Below are positions 1 through 5,898 of a stretch of DNA of 7,450 nucleotides, one piece after another; position 1 is the first letter of the stretch, and each line of letters begins with the position of its first letter. Origin of the DNA: Candidatus Woesearchaeota archaeon (GTDB lineage: Archaea; Nanobdellota; Nanobdellia; Woesearchaeales; ARS49). The DNA lies in NCBI GenBank assembly GCA_016203265.1, contig JACQNB010000043.1, forward strand, positions 1-7,450. Reading direction: 5' to 3'. Below the pieces are notes generated by a model. That model saw only the letters and a list, made by a program, of their open reading frames with translations, was not told the DNA's origin and made no database searches. The position numbers and the translations under genes were made by a program.

Positions 1-372
1 ACCATCAACGAGAAGGAAGATGTCGCCGGCAGCAAGATGGTGAAGGCGCTCGAATTCCTGAAGCGCGAACTCACAAACAATGATTTCACAATGAGTGACG
101 CGTGGTGGGAGTGGGACAGGCAAAAGCACGCGTTCCTCTTCTTGGCCACGAAAGAAAAGTCGCTCCCGACGACACTGTTGCGCAAGGGCCCGCCGAAAAC
201 GATGGAACAAGACGCGAAGGCGTTCAAGAGGAAGTACAAGAACGCGAAAGTCGTCAGGGGCAAGCTCGTCGCGACGGTCAAACGGGCGTTCACCAAACCG
301 GTTGACGTCGTCAAGCATGCGCTCAAGCACGACTATCTCAAGGACAAACTCGCGGGCATCCGATTGCTATGA
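1..372 (+). CDS. cca: CCA tRNA nucleotidyltransferase, archaeal class I, C-terminal part only
   Basis: The reading frame is open from the first base, so only the last 123 residues are present. The enzyme adds or repairs the 3'-terminal CCA of tRNAs using CTP and ATP, in the cytoplasm, without a nucleic acid template. The nucleotidyltransferase head (with its catalytic aspartates) lies outside the window. What is visible fits the tail/body domain of the archaeal enzyme: a segment EDVAGSKMVKALEFLKREL, where family members usually carry an 'RNVA' segment before a helix, then a strand-rich part with LLRKGPP, followed by a helix AKAFKRKYK, the strand pair KVVRGKLVATVKRAFTKP and a final helical end. 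The GPP...F...Y...GKL...VKR order is characteristic. The stop overlaps the next start in ATGA (369-372), so it is likely co-transcribed and translationally coupled with the DedA gene. The family call comes from recalled family pattern, not an alignment. Confidence 0.72.
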   Translation, partial: TINEKEDVAGSKMVKALEFLKRELTNNDFTMSDAWWEWDRQKHAFLFLATKEKSLPTTLLRKGPPKTMEQDAKAFKRKYKNAKVVRGKLVATVKRAFTKPVDVVKHALKHDYLKDKLAGIRLL

Positions 373-1022
373 ATCCGTTGGACCTCATTTTTCACTTGGA
401 CAAGTATCTTGACTTGCTCATCACCACGTTCGGCGGCTGGACGTATGCGATTTTGTTCCTCATCATTTTCGCGGAAACAGGATTTGTCGCGGCCCCGTTC
501 TTGCCCGGCGATTCGCTGCTGTTCGCGGCCGGCGCGTTCGCGACGCGCGGCGTGCTGAACTTTTGGCTGTTGGCATTCCTGATGGTCGCCGCGGCCATTC
601 TCGGTGACACGGTCAATTACTGGATCGGCTATTCGCTCGGTCCCAAGATTTTCAAGAAGGAGCGCGGGTTCTTCTTCCGCCGGGAGCATCTGCACCGCAC
701 GCAGGCGTTCTTCCAGAAGTATGGCGCGAAGACAATCGTTATCGGCCGGTTCTTGCCCATCATCCGCACGTTCGCGCCGTTCGTGGCCGGCATCGGTAGG
801 ATGTCGTACGGCAAGTTCTTGGCGTACAACATTGTCGGCGGCATCATCTGGGCTGGCGGATTTACGGCGCTCGGCTACCTGTTCGGCAACATCCCGTTCA
901 TCAAGGACAACTTCACGTACGTGCTCATCATCATCATCCTGTTGTCGCTTCTTCCGGTGGTTTGGGAGTTGGTTTCTCACCATTGGCACAAGAAACAGTT
1001 GGCATATCCGCCTGTCCAGTAG
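369..1022 (+). CDS. DedA-family (VTT domain) integral membrane protein
   Basis: A 217-residue polytopic membrane protein of the DedA/SNARE-associated (VTT) superfamily, normal length for the family. Members act in the cytoplasmic membrane and are linked to lipid flipping and proton-dependent envelope homeostasis; the archaeal substrate is unknown. The hallmark re-entrant segments are both present: E36-T-G followed by FLPGDSLLF (44-52), and RFLPIIRTFAPFVAGIGRM (127-145). The four residues reported essential in E. coli YqjA (E39, D51, R130, R136) have counterparts E36, D48, R127 and R133 with identical spacing, so the protein is probably functional. Hydrophobic stretches lie near 27-58, 65-90, 150-173 and 183-203, and a basic tail WHKKQ lies at the end. 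The start ATG lies in the ATGA overlap with cca and no Shine-Dalgarno is evident, which suggests coupled re-initiation. Confidence 0.93.
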   Translation: MNPLDLIFHLDKYLDLLITTFGGWTYAILFLIIFAETGFVAAPFLPGDSLLFAAGAFATRGVLNFWLLAFLMVAAAILGDTVNYWIGYSLGPKIFKKERGFFFRREHLHRTQAFFQKYGAKTIVIGRFLPIIRTFAPFVAGIGRMSYGKFLAYNIVGGIIWAGGFTALGYLFGNIPFIKDNFTYVLIIIILLSLLPVVWELVSHHWHKKQLAYPPVQ

Positions 1023-1035
1023 AGCACCACAATGC

Positions 1036-1042
1036 ATTTAAC
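1036..1042 (+). promoter_or_regulatory. TATA box of the nurA-like gene
   Basis: The AT-rich block ATTTAAC sits in the 41-base gap after the DedA gene. Its centre is about 25 bases before the ATG at 1064, the distance from TATA box to transcription start in archaea, so the mRNA would be leaderless. No Shine-Dalgarno is present between the box and the start. This is pattern inference, and the single box is weaker than those near 3050 and 7420. Confidence 0.5.
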
Positions 1043-1063
1043 GGACGGTTTTTCTGACGCGGT

Positions 1064-2062
1064 ATGCAGGACGTGTTCAAGCGGTTGACCAAGCATCTGG
1101 AGCCTGACACGAGCGTTCCGACGGCCGTGATGCTCGGCAAGGAGGGTTACGCGACCGTGCCGTTCGCGCTTGAGCACTTTCATGCGATTGAGCCTGCCGC
1201 TCCAGGCACCATCGCGTTCATCGATGGCGGCAACGCAGAACTTTCTTCGGGAGCGAATTTTTCGTTGCACTTCATCCGCACGGCTGCCGTCATCGGTAAA
1301 AAAATAATCCAAGAAGAGGCGTTCTGTTTGGTGCGTGCGATTCAAGAGAACGGCACATTGGTCTACCGCACCGAACTCTTGGGCATCGAGGGCATTCGGC
1401 TTCCCACGATCGATGTGTACGAGCCGTCGCTCGCGGAAGGCAACCATCGCGTGCAGCCGTCACGAGTGGCAGAACTCGCGCGCACGCTCGCTGAACTGCG
1501 TCTTGCCGCGTGGGTGATGCCGGAACTGCCGAAAGGCGCATTTTTGGTGCGCGACGGCGATTTGCACGGGCACACCATCTATGAACAGAACGCGTTGCGT
1601 GAACTGTACGAACGCGCCAGAATGCAAGGCGTCACGGTCGCCGGCGTGAGCAAGACCAGCACGTTGCTGATGGACACGGGTCACGGCGCGCTGGCCTACT
1701 TGCTGGCGAAAGGTCCGAGCACCGCGTGGCTCTATCATCCGATCGCCTCGAGCACGCGGCCGGATCATCAGGCAAGCGTGGGTGTCGCCAAACTGCACGC
1801 GCGCGCAAACCACGCATTCAGGATTGACATTCATGATGAACACCTTCCGTTTCTCAACGCATTGCTTGCCCAGCTCGCCGTTGAAAGCCAGGACGCGGCC
1901 TTCTTGGGCTATCCGTATGGGTTGACCGAGGCAGACCGGTATGCGCGCGTCTCAGAGGATGAACGCCAGTTGTTGCGCGCCAAGATTGAGGTGTTCTTCG
2001 GCCAATTGAAGGCCCAAGAAGCGTCCCAGAACGCGCATGATGCCCTGAACAAGGCAGTTTAG
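1064..2062 (+). CDS. nurA: NurA-domain nuclease
   Basis: A 332-residue protein matching the NurA fold. In archaea NurA is a 5'-3' exonuclease/endonuclease that works with the HerA translocase, and with Mre11-Rad50, to resect DNA double-strand breaks. The metal-site motifs appear in family order: FIDGG with D54, an acidic helix TLAELRLA with E144, LVRDGDL with D164, GVSKTS (194-199), and the C-terminal signature LGYPYGLTEADRYARVS (281-297). D290 stands where some members have His. The length is typical of the family. The start is fixed by an in-frame stop at 1055-1057 just upstream and by a TATA-like block about 25 bases before the ATG. No herA, mre11 or rad50 lies next to it inside this window, so it appears to be a separately promoted gene. 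A non-HerA-linked NurA-like function is possible. The N-terminal 45 residues resemble nothing I can name. Confidence 0.82.
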   Translation: MQDVFKRLTKHLEPDTSVPTAVMLGKEGYATVPFALEHFHAIEPAAPGTIAFIDGGNAELSSGANFSLHFIRTAAVIGKKIIQEEAFCLVRAIQENGTLVYRTELLGIEGIRLPTIDVYEPSLAEGNHRVQPSRVAELARTLAELRLAAWVMPELPKGAFLVRDGDLHGHTIYEQNALRELYERARMQGVTVAGVSKTSTLLMDTGHGALAYLLAKGPSTAWLYHPIASSTRPDHQASVGVAKLHARANHAFRIDIHDEHLPFLNALLAQLAVESQDAAFLGYPYGLTEADRYARVSEDERQLLRAKIEVFFGQLKAQEASQNAHDALNKAV

Positions 2063-2077
2063 CACTCGCTAGGAGTG
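2063..2077 (+). other. Short stem-loop directly after the nurA stop
   Basis: CACTCGCTAGGAGTG is a perfect 5-bp inverted repeat with a 5-base loop that begins at the base after the nurA stop codon. The AGTG arm could alternatively pair with CACT at 2083-2086, which is followed by TTTTA. It may help end the nurA transcript or act as an operator just upstream of the next promoter (box at 2087). The stem is short, so chance is a real alternative. Confidence 0.3.
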
Positions 2078-2086
2078 ATAAACACT

Positions 2087-2092
2087 TTTATA
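2087..2092 (+). promoter_or_regulatory. TATA box of the small membrane protein gene
   Basis: TTTATA within ACTTTTATAGC. Using the 26-27 base spacing seen at the other promoters in this window, transcription would start near 2116, giving a leader of about 32 bases before the ATG at 2148. This is the only gene here with both a leader and a strong Shine-Dalgarno. Confidence 0.5.
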
Positions 2093-2115
2093 GCATTCGT
2101 CCCAAAGCACACCCA

Positions 2116-2130
2116 GTGCGTGTCACGCAC
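2116..2130 (+). repeat. Perfect 7-bp palindrome in the predicted 5' leader
   Basis: GTGCGTG-T-CACGCAC is a perfect inverted repeat with one central base. Its first base coincides with the transcription start predicted from the TATA box at 2087-2092. It could be a repressor site over the start point, or a hairpin (GUGCG/CGCAC stem) at the extreme 5' end of the mRNA, immediately before the Shine-Dalgarno. The symmetry is seen directly; the role is inferred. Confidence 0.5.
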
Positions 2131-2134
2131 AAAA

Positions 2135-2140
2135 AGGAGG
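2135..2140 (+). promoter_or_regulatory. Strong Shine-Dalgarno (AGGAGG)
   Basis: AGGAGG lies 7 bases before the ATG at 2148, an ideal spacing. It decides the start of the membrane protein gene and contrasts with the other genes in the window, which show no comparable site. It suggests efficient translation of this gene. Confidence 0.85.
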
Positions 2141-2147
2141 CTTATCC

Positions 2148-2471
2148 ATGGATGCGAAAATCGGACATTGGGCGTTCATCGTGGGCATCTTGCTCGCCAT
2201 CATCGCGGGCCTGGTTCCCCAACTGCAGACCTCCACGATTACCTGGATCCTTGTGATTCTGGGACTTGTGGTCGGATTGCTGAACATCTCGGCGAAGGAA
2301 ACGACTGAGTTCCTCGTCGCAGTGATTGCGTTGTTGATCGTGGGCAGTGCCGGGGCAATCCCCGCGCTCGGCGGCATCGTGTTGGCCATCTTGGCGAACA
2401 TCGTTGCGCTGTCTGCCCCGGCTGCGTTGATCGTGGCATTGAAGGCAATCTACGGCTTGGCCGCAGAGTAA
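2148..2471 (+). CDS. Small four-helix membrane protein, unknown function
   Basis: A 107-residue, almost entirely hydrophobic protein. After a short polar start (MDAKIGHW) there are four probable membrane segments: about 8-26, 31-48, 54-72 and 76-100. Short linkers carry the only charges (SAKETTE at 49-55) and the end is LKAIYGLAAE. I recognise the general look of an uncharacterised membrane protein common in small archaeal genomes, but I cannot assign a function and there are no catalytic motifs. The start is fixed by the AGGAGG seven bases upstream. The gene has its own promoter-like box and ends in a long T-tract, so it forms a single-gene transcription unit. The strong ribosome site and clean terminator suggest a well expressed protein. 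Confidence 0.85.
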   Translation: MDAKIGHWAFIVGILLAIIAGLVPQLQTSTITWILVILGLVVGLLNISAKETTEFLVAVIALLIVGSAGAIPALGGIVLAILANIVALSAPAALIVALKAIYGLAAE

Positions 2472-2477
2472 AACTGC

Positions 2478-2504
2478 TTTTTGTTTTCTTTTTTTGTTAT
2501 TCTT
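2478..2504 (+). terminator. T-rich archaeal terminator
   Basis: Starting six bases after the stop of the membrane protein gene is a run of pyrimidines that is mostly T, in three consecutive T clusters broken by single G or C bases. Oligo-T tracts without an obligatory hairpin end transcripts in archaea. It isolates the upstream gene from the small ORF downstream. Confidence 0.75.
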
Positions 2505-2516
2505 GTGTCCATAAAG

Positions 2517-2525
2517 CATAAAAAG
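2517..2525 (+). promoter_or_regulatory. TATA-like box before a small ORF
   Basis: CATAAAAAG, preceded by a similar ATAAAG at 2511-2516, lies right after the terminator. The centre near 2521 predicts a transcript start near 2547, just ahead of the in-frame GTG at 2550 and ATG at 2556. A promoter at this place has no annotated-size gene to drive, which is one reason to take the small ORF seriously. Confidence 0.4.
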
Positions 2526-2549
2526 GGATTCTGAATCGGACGTGCTTGA

Positions 2550-2672
2550 GTGAAGATGCGAACGTACGACAGACGACTGGTGACGAAGAACGTTGCTTTG
2601 TCAAGGATTTCGTTCAGAAAAGTGCTGTTCTTCCTTATACTCCTGGCGTTCGCGTTGAGCTTCTTGCGCTGA
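2550..2672 (+). CDS. Putative small basic single-span membrane peptide
   Basis: A 40-codon frame (GTG at 2550, or 38 codons from ATG at 2556) that closes with TGA at 2670-2672. The first 24 residues are polar and very basic (MRTYDRRLVTKN and more), and the end is a strongly hydrophobic helix, KVLFFLILLAFALSFLR. This gives a textbook inner-positive, C-terminal single-span layout. An in-frame stop at 2547-2549 bounds it upstream. A TATA-like box at 2517-2525 sits at a suitable distance, with a near-leaderless transcript. It overlaps the last 38 bases of the opposite-strand gene ending at 2635. No homologue is known to me. A chance hydrophobic frame is the main alternative, since antisense coding can generate such runs over part of its length. 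Confidence 0.35.
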   Translation: MKMRTYDRRLVTKNVALSRISFRKVLFFLILLAFALSFLR

Positions 2673-3003
2673 AACGGCCGGGAGTGAGTGTTTTCTGGGC
2701 GCGTTCTGCAAGGCGCGTGTAGAAGTCGCAAGGATTCATTTCCTGGGCGCGGCACATGGAGATATGCGCGCGATAGGAGCGGGTATCGAGGTTCAGGTCG
2801 CCGTACGCGAGGCGTATGCCGAGGTCGGGGTCCCCGTCACGATAGGCAGACAGCGCTGCGGCGATGCGCAATTCGGGATGGTTGATGAATTCATGGTCTT
2901 TGGTGAGAACGAACTTGTTCTGCCAGCGCAGGACATCAAAGACGCTTTTTGGTTCGAGAACAATCGTGGTGAGGTCAATGCATTGCGTCTCATCACTTGC
3001 CAT
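2635..3003 (-). CDS. Hypothetical protein divergent from ppsA
   Basis: A 122-residue soluble protein of unknown family. It starts MASDETQCIDLTTIVLEPKS, then a central helical part with HPELRIAAALSAYRDGDPD (42-60) and LGIRLAYGDLNLD (61-73), and ends in a low-complexity basic tail rich in R, S, T and P (107-122). The pattern of a short helix, an 'YRDGD' turn, then 'LGIRLAYGDL' is faintly like the helix-turn-helix of UPF0175-type small DNA-binding proteins, but this is weak and several positions do not fit. The ATG lies 26-27 bases from a TATA box on the same strand (3027-3032), so the message should be leaderless. It faces away from ppsA across 82 bases that contain a palindrome, so a local regulator is possible. 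Three Cys residues (8, 84, 92) are not spaced like a metal site. Confidence 0.62.
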   Translation of the reverse strand: MASDETQCIDLTTIVLEPKSVFDVLRWQNKFVLTKDHEFINHPELRIAAALSAYRDGDPDLGIRLAYGDLNLDTRSYRAHISMCRAQEMNPCDFYTRLAERAQKTLTPGRFSARSSTRTPGV

Positions 3004-3016
3004 GCGGGCAGGAATA

Positions 3017-3029
3017 AAGAATTATTCTT
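3017..3029. repeat. Palindrome between divergent promoters (candidate operator)
   Basis: AAGAAT-T-ATTCTT is a perfect 6-bp inverted repeat with one central base. It overlaps the TATA box of the minus-strand gene and lies 20 bases from the ppsA box at 3049-3054. A protein bound here would block the minus-strand gene and could influence ppsA. AT-rich promoter DNA yields such symmetry by chance fairly often. Confidence 0.4.
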
Positions 3030-3032
3030 AAA
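3027..3032 (-). promoter_or_regulatory. TATA box of the gene divergent from ppsA
   Basis: Read on the minus strand this is TTTAAG, within GGTTTAAGAATAAT. Its centre is 26.5 bases from the ATG at 3003, the same distance as at the two promoters near 7370 and 7420, so a leaderless transcript is predicted. Confidence 0.6.
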
Positions 3033-3048
3033 CCTTTCTCCCGCAACG

Positions 3049-3054
3049 TTTAAA
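3049..3054 (+). promoter_or_regulatory. TATA box of ppsA
   Basis: TTTAAA in AACGTTTAAATAG. Applying the 26.5-base spacing found elsewhere in the window puts the transcript start near 3078. That is after the GTG at 3074 and 8 bases before the ATG at 3086, which favours the ATG as the ppsA start. Confidence 0.65.
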
Positions 3055-3085
3055 TAGACACGAGCGCGTTTTCGTGCTGAAAAAG

Positions 3086-5479
3086 ATGGTGCCCGACGAA
3101 CAGTTGATTCTCTGGTTTGATGAGCTTTCCATTGATGACATCCCGCTCGTGGGCGGCAAGAACGCGTCCTTGGGCGAGATGTACCGGGTATTGACGCCGA
3201 AGGGCGTGCGCATCCCGAACGGGTTCGCCATCACGGCTGCCGCGTACCGATTCTTCCTGTATCAGGCCGGCATTGGCGAGCAGATGAAGAGCATCCTGAA
3301 GGGGTTGGATGTGCACAACATGCGCCAGCTTGCCGAGCGCGGAAGGAAGGTGCGCGAGCTCATCCAGCACGCAGAATTCCCGGACGAATTACACACGGCG
3401 ATCGCCGAAGCGTATCACGAGTTGTGTAAGGAGTACGGCGCCAACACGGACGTCGCCGTGCGCAGTTCTGCCACTGCTGAAGACTTGCCGGACGCGAGCT
3501 TCGCGGGCCAGCAGGAGACGTTCCTGAACATCCGTGGCGTTGACGACCTGATGGAGGCCTGCCGGCGCTGCTTTTCGAGCCTGTTCACCAACCGTGCCAT
3601 CGCGTACCGTGAAGAGAAAAAGTTCGACCATTTCAAGGTGTACTTGAGCATCGGCGTGCAGAAGATGGTGCGTTCCGACCGCGCCTGCTCGGGCGTATTG
3701 TTCACGTTGGACACGGAGACCGGCTTTTCCGATGTCGTGTTCGTCACCTCGAGTTACGGATTGGGCGAGAACATCGTGCAGGGTGCCGTGAATCCTGACG
3801 AGTATTTCGTGCACAAGCAGACGTTGAAGCAAGGTTATCGGCCGATTATCAAGAAAGTGCTCGGCGAAAAGAGCATCAAGATGATTTACACGGACGAGGG
3901 AACGAAGACCACGAAGAACGTGGACACGCCGCTCAACGACCGCAAGAAGTTTTCGTTGACTGATGATGAGGTGCTTGAGCTGGCGAGCTGGGGCTGCATC
4001 ATCGAGGATCACTACACGCACAAGAAGAAGCATTGGAGCCCGATGGACATCGAGTGGGCAAAGGATGGCATCACGGACAAGCTGTTCATCGTGCAAGCTC
4101 GCCCCGAGACCGTGCAGAGCCGCAAGAACAGGAGCATCATCGAAGAGTATGTGCTCAAGCAGAAGGGTGCGCTTCTGTGTAATGGCAAGAGCGTCGGCAG
4201 TAAGATTGCCGCGAGCGTCGCGCAAGTCATCAAGGACGCGAAAGACATCGAGAAGTTCACACCGGGAAACATTCTTGTGACTGAAATGACCGATCCTGAC
4301 TGGGTGCCCATCATGCGCGTGGCGAAAGCCATCGTGACGAATAGGGGAGGAAGGACGTGTCATGCCGCCATCGTTTCCCGCGAGCTCGGCATTCCGTGCG
4401 TCGTGGGAACGAATGATGCGACCGAGAAGATCAAGCAAGGTCAGAAGGTCACGGTCTCGTGCGCTGAAGGCGAGGACGGCAACGTGTACGCGGGCTTGCT
4501 GAAGTTCGAAAAGCATGTTATGGACGCAAGCAGGCTTGCCAAACCCAAAACGAAAATCATGATGAACGTCGGCAACCCGGACGAGGCGTTCGAGCTGAGC
4601 TTCATCCCGAACGATGGTGTTGGGCTTGCCCGCGAGGAGTTCATCATCAACAACAGCATCAAGATCCATCCGATGGCGTTGCTGCATTTCAACAAGCTGG
4701 ACGCGAACGTGAAGGCGCAGATCGAGCTGTTGACGCGCGGTTATGCGGACAAGGCGCAGTTCTTCGTCGACAAATTGGCCGAGGGCGTCGCCACGATCGC
4801 GGCTGCCTTCTATCCGAAGGATGTCATCGTGCGCATGAGCGACTTCAAGTCGAATGAGTACGCAGGACTCATTGGCGGTTCGCACTTTGAGCCGAAGGAA
4901 GACAACCCGATGATCGGCTGGCGCGGGGCTTCACGCTATTACAAGCCCGGCTACGAGGAAGGTTTCGCGCTTGAGTGCAAGGCCATGAAGAAAGTGCGTG
5001 ACGAGATGGGATTGACCAATGTCAAAATCATGATTCCGTTCTGTCGCACAATCACGGAAGGGCGCAATGTGCTTTCGGTCATGGCCAAGCATGGGCTCGT
5101 CCGCCACAAAAACGGCCTGGAAGTCTACGTGATGTGCGAAATCCCGAGCAACGTGATTTTGGCGGACCGTTTCTGCGAACTGTTCGACGGGTTCAGCATC
5201 GGCTCGAATGACCTGACGCAGTTGACGCTCGGCGTGGATCGTGATTCTGAGCTCGTGGCTGACGTGTATGATGAGCGCAATGATGCCGTGAAGACGCTGA
5301 TCGCGCATGCCATCAAGGTGTGCAAGGGTAAGCACCGCAAGATCGGGATTTGCGGTCAGGCTCCGTCTGACTATCCTGAATTCGCGCAATTCCTCGTGAA
5401 GCACGGCATCGACAGCATTTCGCTGAACCCTGACAGCGTGATGCGCACCATTCCCAAGATTCTGCAGATGGAACGCTGA
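3086..5479 (+). CDS. ppsA: Phosphoenolpyruvate synthase (pyruvate, water dikinase)
   Basis: Converts pyruvate, ATP and water to phosphoenolpyruvate, AMP and phosphate. This is the entry into gluconeogenesis, and in some archaea it also runs in the glycolytic direction. From the ATG it has 797 residues, a full-length enzyme. Order of domains: N-terminal nucleotide-binding domain with LVGGKNASLGEMY (21-33), VRSSATAEDLPDASFAGQQ (125-143), the DIEWA motif (321-325) and QARPET (337-342); swivelling phosphohistidine domain with GGRTCHAAIVSRELGIPC (421-438), catalytic His426; C-terminal pyruvate/PEP barrel with VRMSDFKSNEY, NPMIGWRGASRYY, CEIPSN, SIGSNDLTQLTLGVDRD and GICGQAPSDYPEF with catalytic Cys756. 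All key residues are intact. An in-frame GTG at 3074 would add four residues (MLKK), but the TATA position argues for ATG 3086. The stop overlaps the next start by one base (TGATG). The 82-base region upstream is shared with a divergent gene. Confidence 0.96.
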   Translation: MVPDEQLILWFDELSIDDIPLVGGKNASLGEMYRVLTPKGVRIPNGFAITAAAYRFFLYQAGIGEQMKSILKGLDVHNMRQLAERGRKVRELIQHAEFPDELHTAIAEAYHELCKEYGANTDVAVRSSATAEDLPDASFAGQQETFLNIRGVDDLMEACRRCFSSLFTNRAIAYREEKKFDHFKVYLSIGVQKMVRSDRACSGVLFTLDTETGFSDVVFVTSSYGLGENIVQGAVNPDEYFVHKQTLKQGYRPIIKKVLGEKSIKMIYTDEGTKTTKNVDTPLNDRKKFSLTDDEVLELASWGCIIEDHYTHKKKHWSPMDIEWAKDGITDKLFIVQARPETVQSRKNRSIIEEYVLKQKGALLCNGKSVGSKIAASVAQVIKDAKDIEKFTPGNILVTEMTDPDWVPIMRVAKAIVTNRGGRTCHAAIVSRELGIPCVVGTNDATEKIKQGQKVTVSCAEGEDGNVYAGLLKFEKHVMDASRLAKPKTKIMMNVGNPDEAFELSFIPNDGVGLAREEFIINNSIKIHPMALLHFNKLDANVKAQIELLTRGYADKAQFFVDKLAEGVATIAAAFYPKDVIVRMSDFKSNEYAGLIGGSHFEPKEDNPMIGWRGASRYYKPGYEEGFALECKAMKKVRDEMGLTNVKIMIPFCRTITEGRNVLSVMAKHGLVRHKNGLEVYVMCEIPSNVILADRFCELFDGFSIGSNDLTQLTLGVDRDSELVADVYDERNDAVKTLIAHAIKVCKGKHRKIGICGQAPSDYPEFAQFLVKHGIDSISLNPDSVMRTIPKILQMER

Positions 5480-5898
5480 TGGAACTTGATTCGTTGTTCG
5501 AACGGGAGAAAGACCTTTCTGCGCACGTCAAGGACGTCGGCGTGACGCTGTTGGACATTTCTGATTCAGTCAAGGACAAATTGTCGCAGCAGGACCAGAA
5601 TGATGTCAAGGATGCGTTGATTACGCTTCGGATGAACTGTGACGCGATGCGGGAAGACATCGGCAACGCCGAGGGGATGCTGAAGAAGATCAAGACGACC
5701 ATGGTTGAAGTGCGCGGCGTCAACATCGACGTGAAAGAGACAAGAAAACAGTTGGCGGATGTCAAGGTGGCGTTGGAACGTCTGCGCAAGAATGCGGAAG
5801 AGTTTCTTTCCGCTCGGGACCGAGCATTGGTGTTCAAGGAGATGAACAATGAGTACGGTACCGTATTGTCAGGCATTACCGAATTGATTGCGGTTTAG
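5479..5898 (+). CDS. Small helical, probably coiled-coil protein coupled to ppsA
   Basis: A 139-residue, charged, soluble protein with no signal peptide or membrane segment. The sequence is almost entirely predicted helix: heptad-like spacing of L, I, V and M runs through FEREKDLSAHVKDVGVTLLD (7-26), then 43-76 with MNCDAMREDIGNAEGMLKKI, and 81-118 with KETRKQLADVKVALERLRKN. One Cys (54) and no catalytic motif are visible. The family is unknown to me. Its ATG overlaps the ppsA stop by one base, so it should be translated by ribosomes finishing ppsA. That predicts a link to PEP synthase (partner or regulator) or simply operon packing. The stop TAG overlaps the stop of the opposite-strand methyltransferase gene. 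Composition resembles its neighbours, which argues for a native gene. Confidence 0.82.
   Translation: MELDSLFEREKDLSAHVKDVGVTLLDISDSVKDKLSQQDQNDVKDALITLRMNCDAMREDIGNAEGMLKKIKTTMVEVRGVNIDVKETRKQLADVKVALERLRKNAEEFLSARDRALVFKEMNNEYGTVLSGITELIAV

Noticed and set aside
924..938. Short ATC trinucleotide run
   Set aside because: It encodes an isoleucine run in a membrane helix of the DedA protein and needs no other explanation.
333..1037. 234-codon minus-strand frame across the DedA gene
   Set aside because: Antisense to a protein whose four functional residues are conserved; the product is a low-complexity R/E/Q/D-rich sequence with no promoter or ribosome site.
2472..2634. Possible structured RNA gene in the largest gene-poor gap
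   Set aside because: I found no tRNA cloverleaf, box C/D or snRNA-like motif and no long stems; the terminator and the small ORF account for the interval.
2450..2755. 101-codon minus-strand frame across the terminator and small ORF
   Set aside because: It crosses the T-tract terminator, has K/N-rich low-complexity sequence at its end, no upstream promoter pattern, and overlaps the better supported gene ending at 2635.
3389..4885. 498-codon open frame on the minus strand inside ppsA
   Set aside because: It lies wholly antisense to a clearly identified enzyme with all catalytic motifs. The product is rich in R, H, L and V with no recognisable domain, as expected from a GC-rich third-position shadow.
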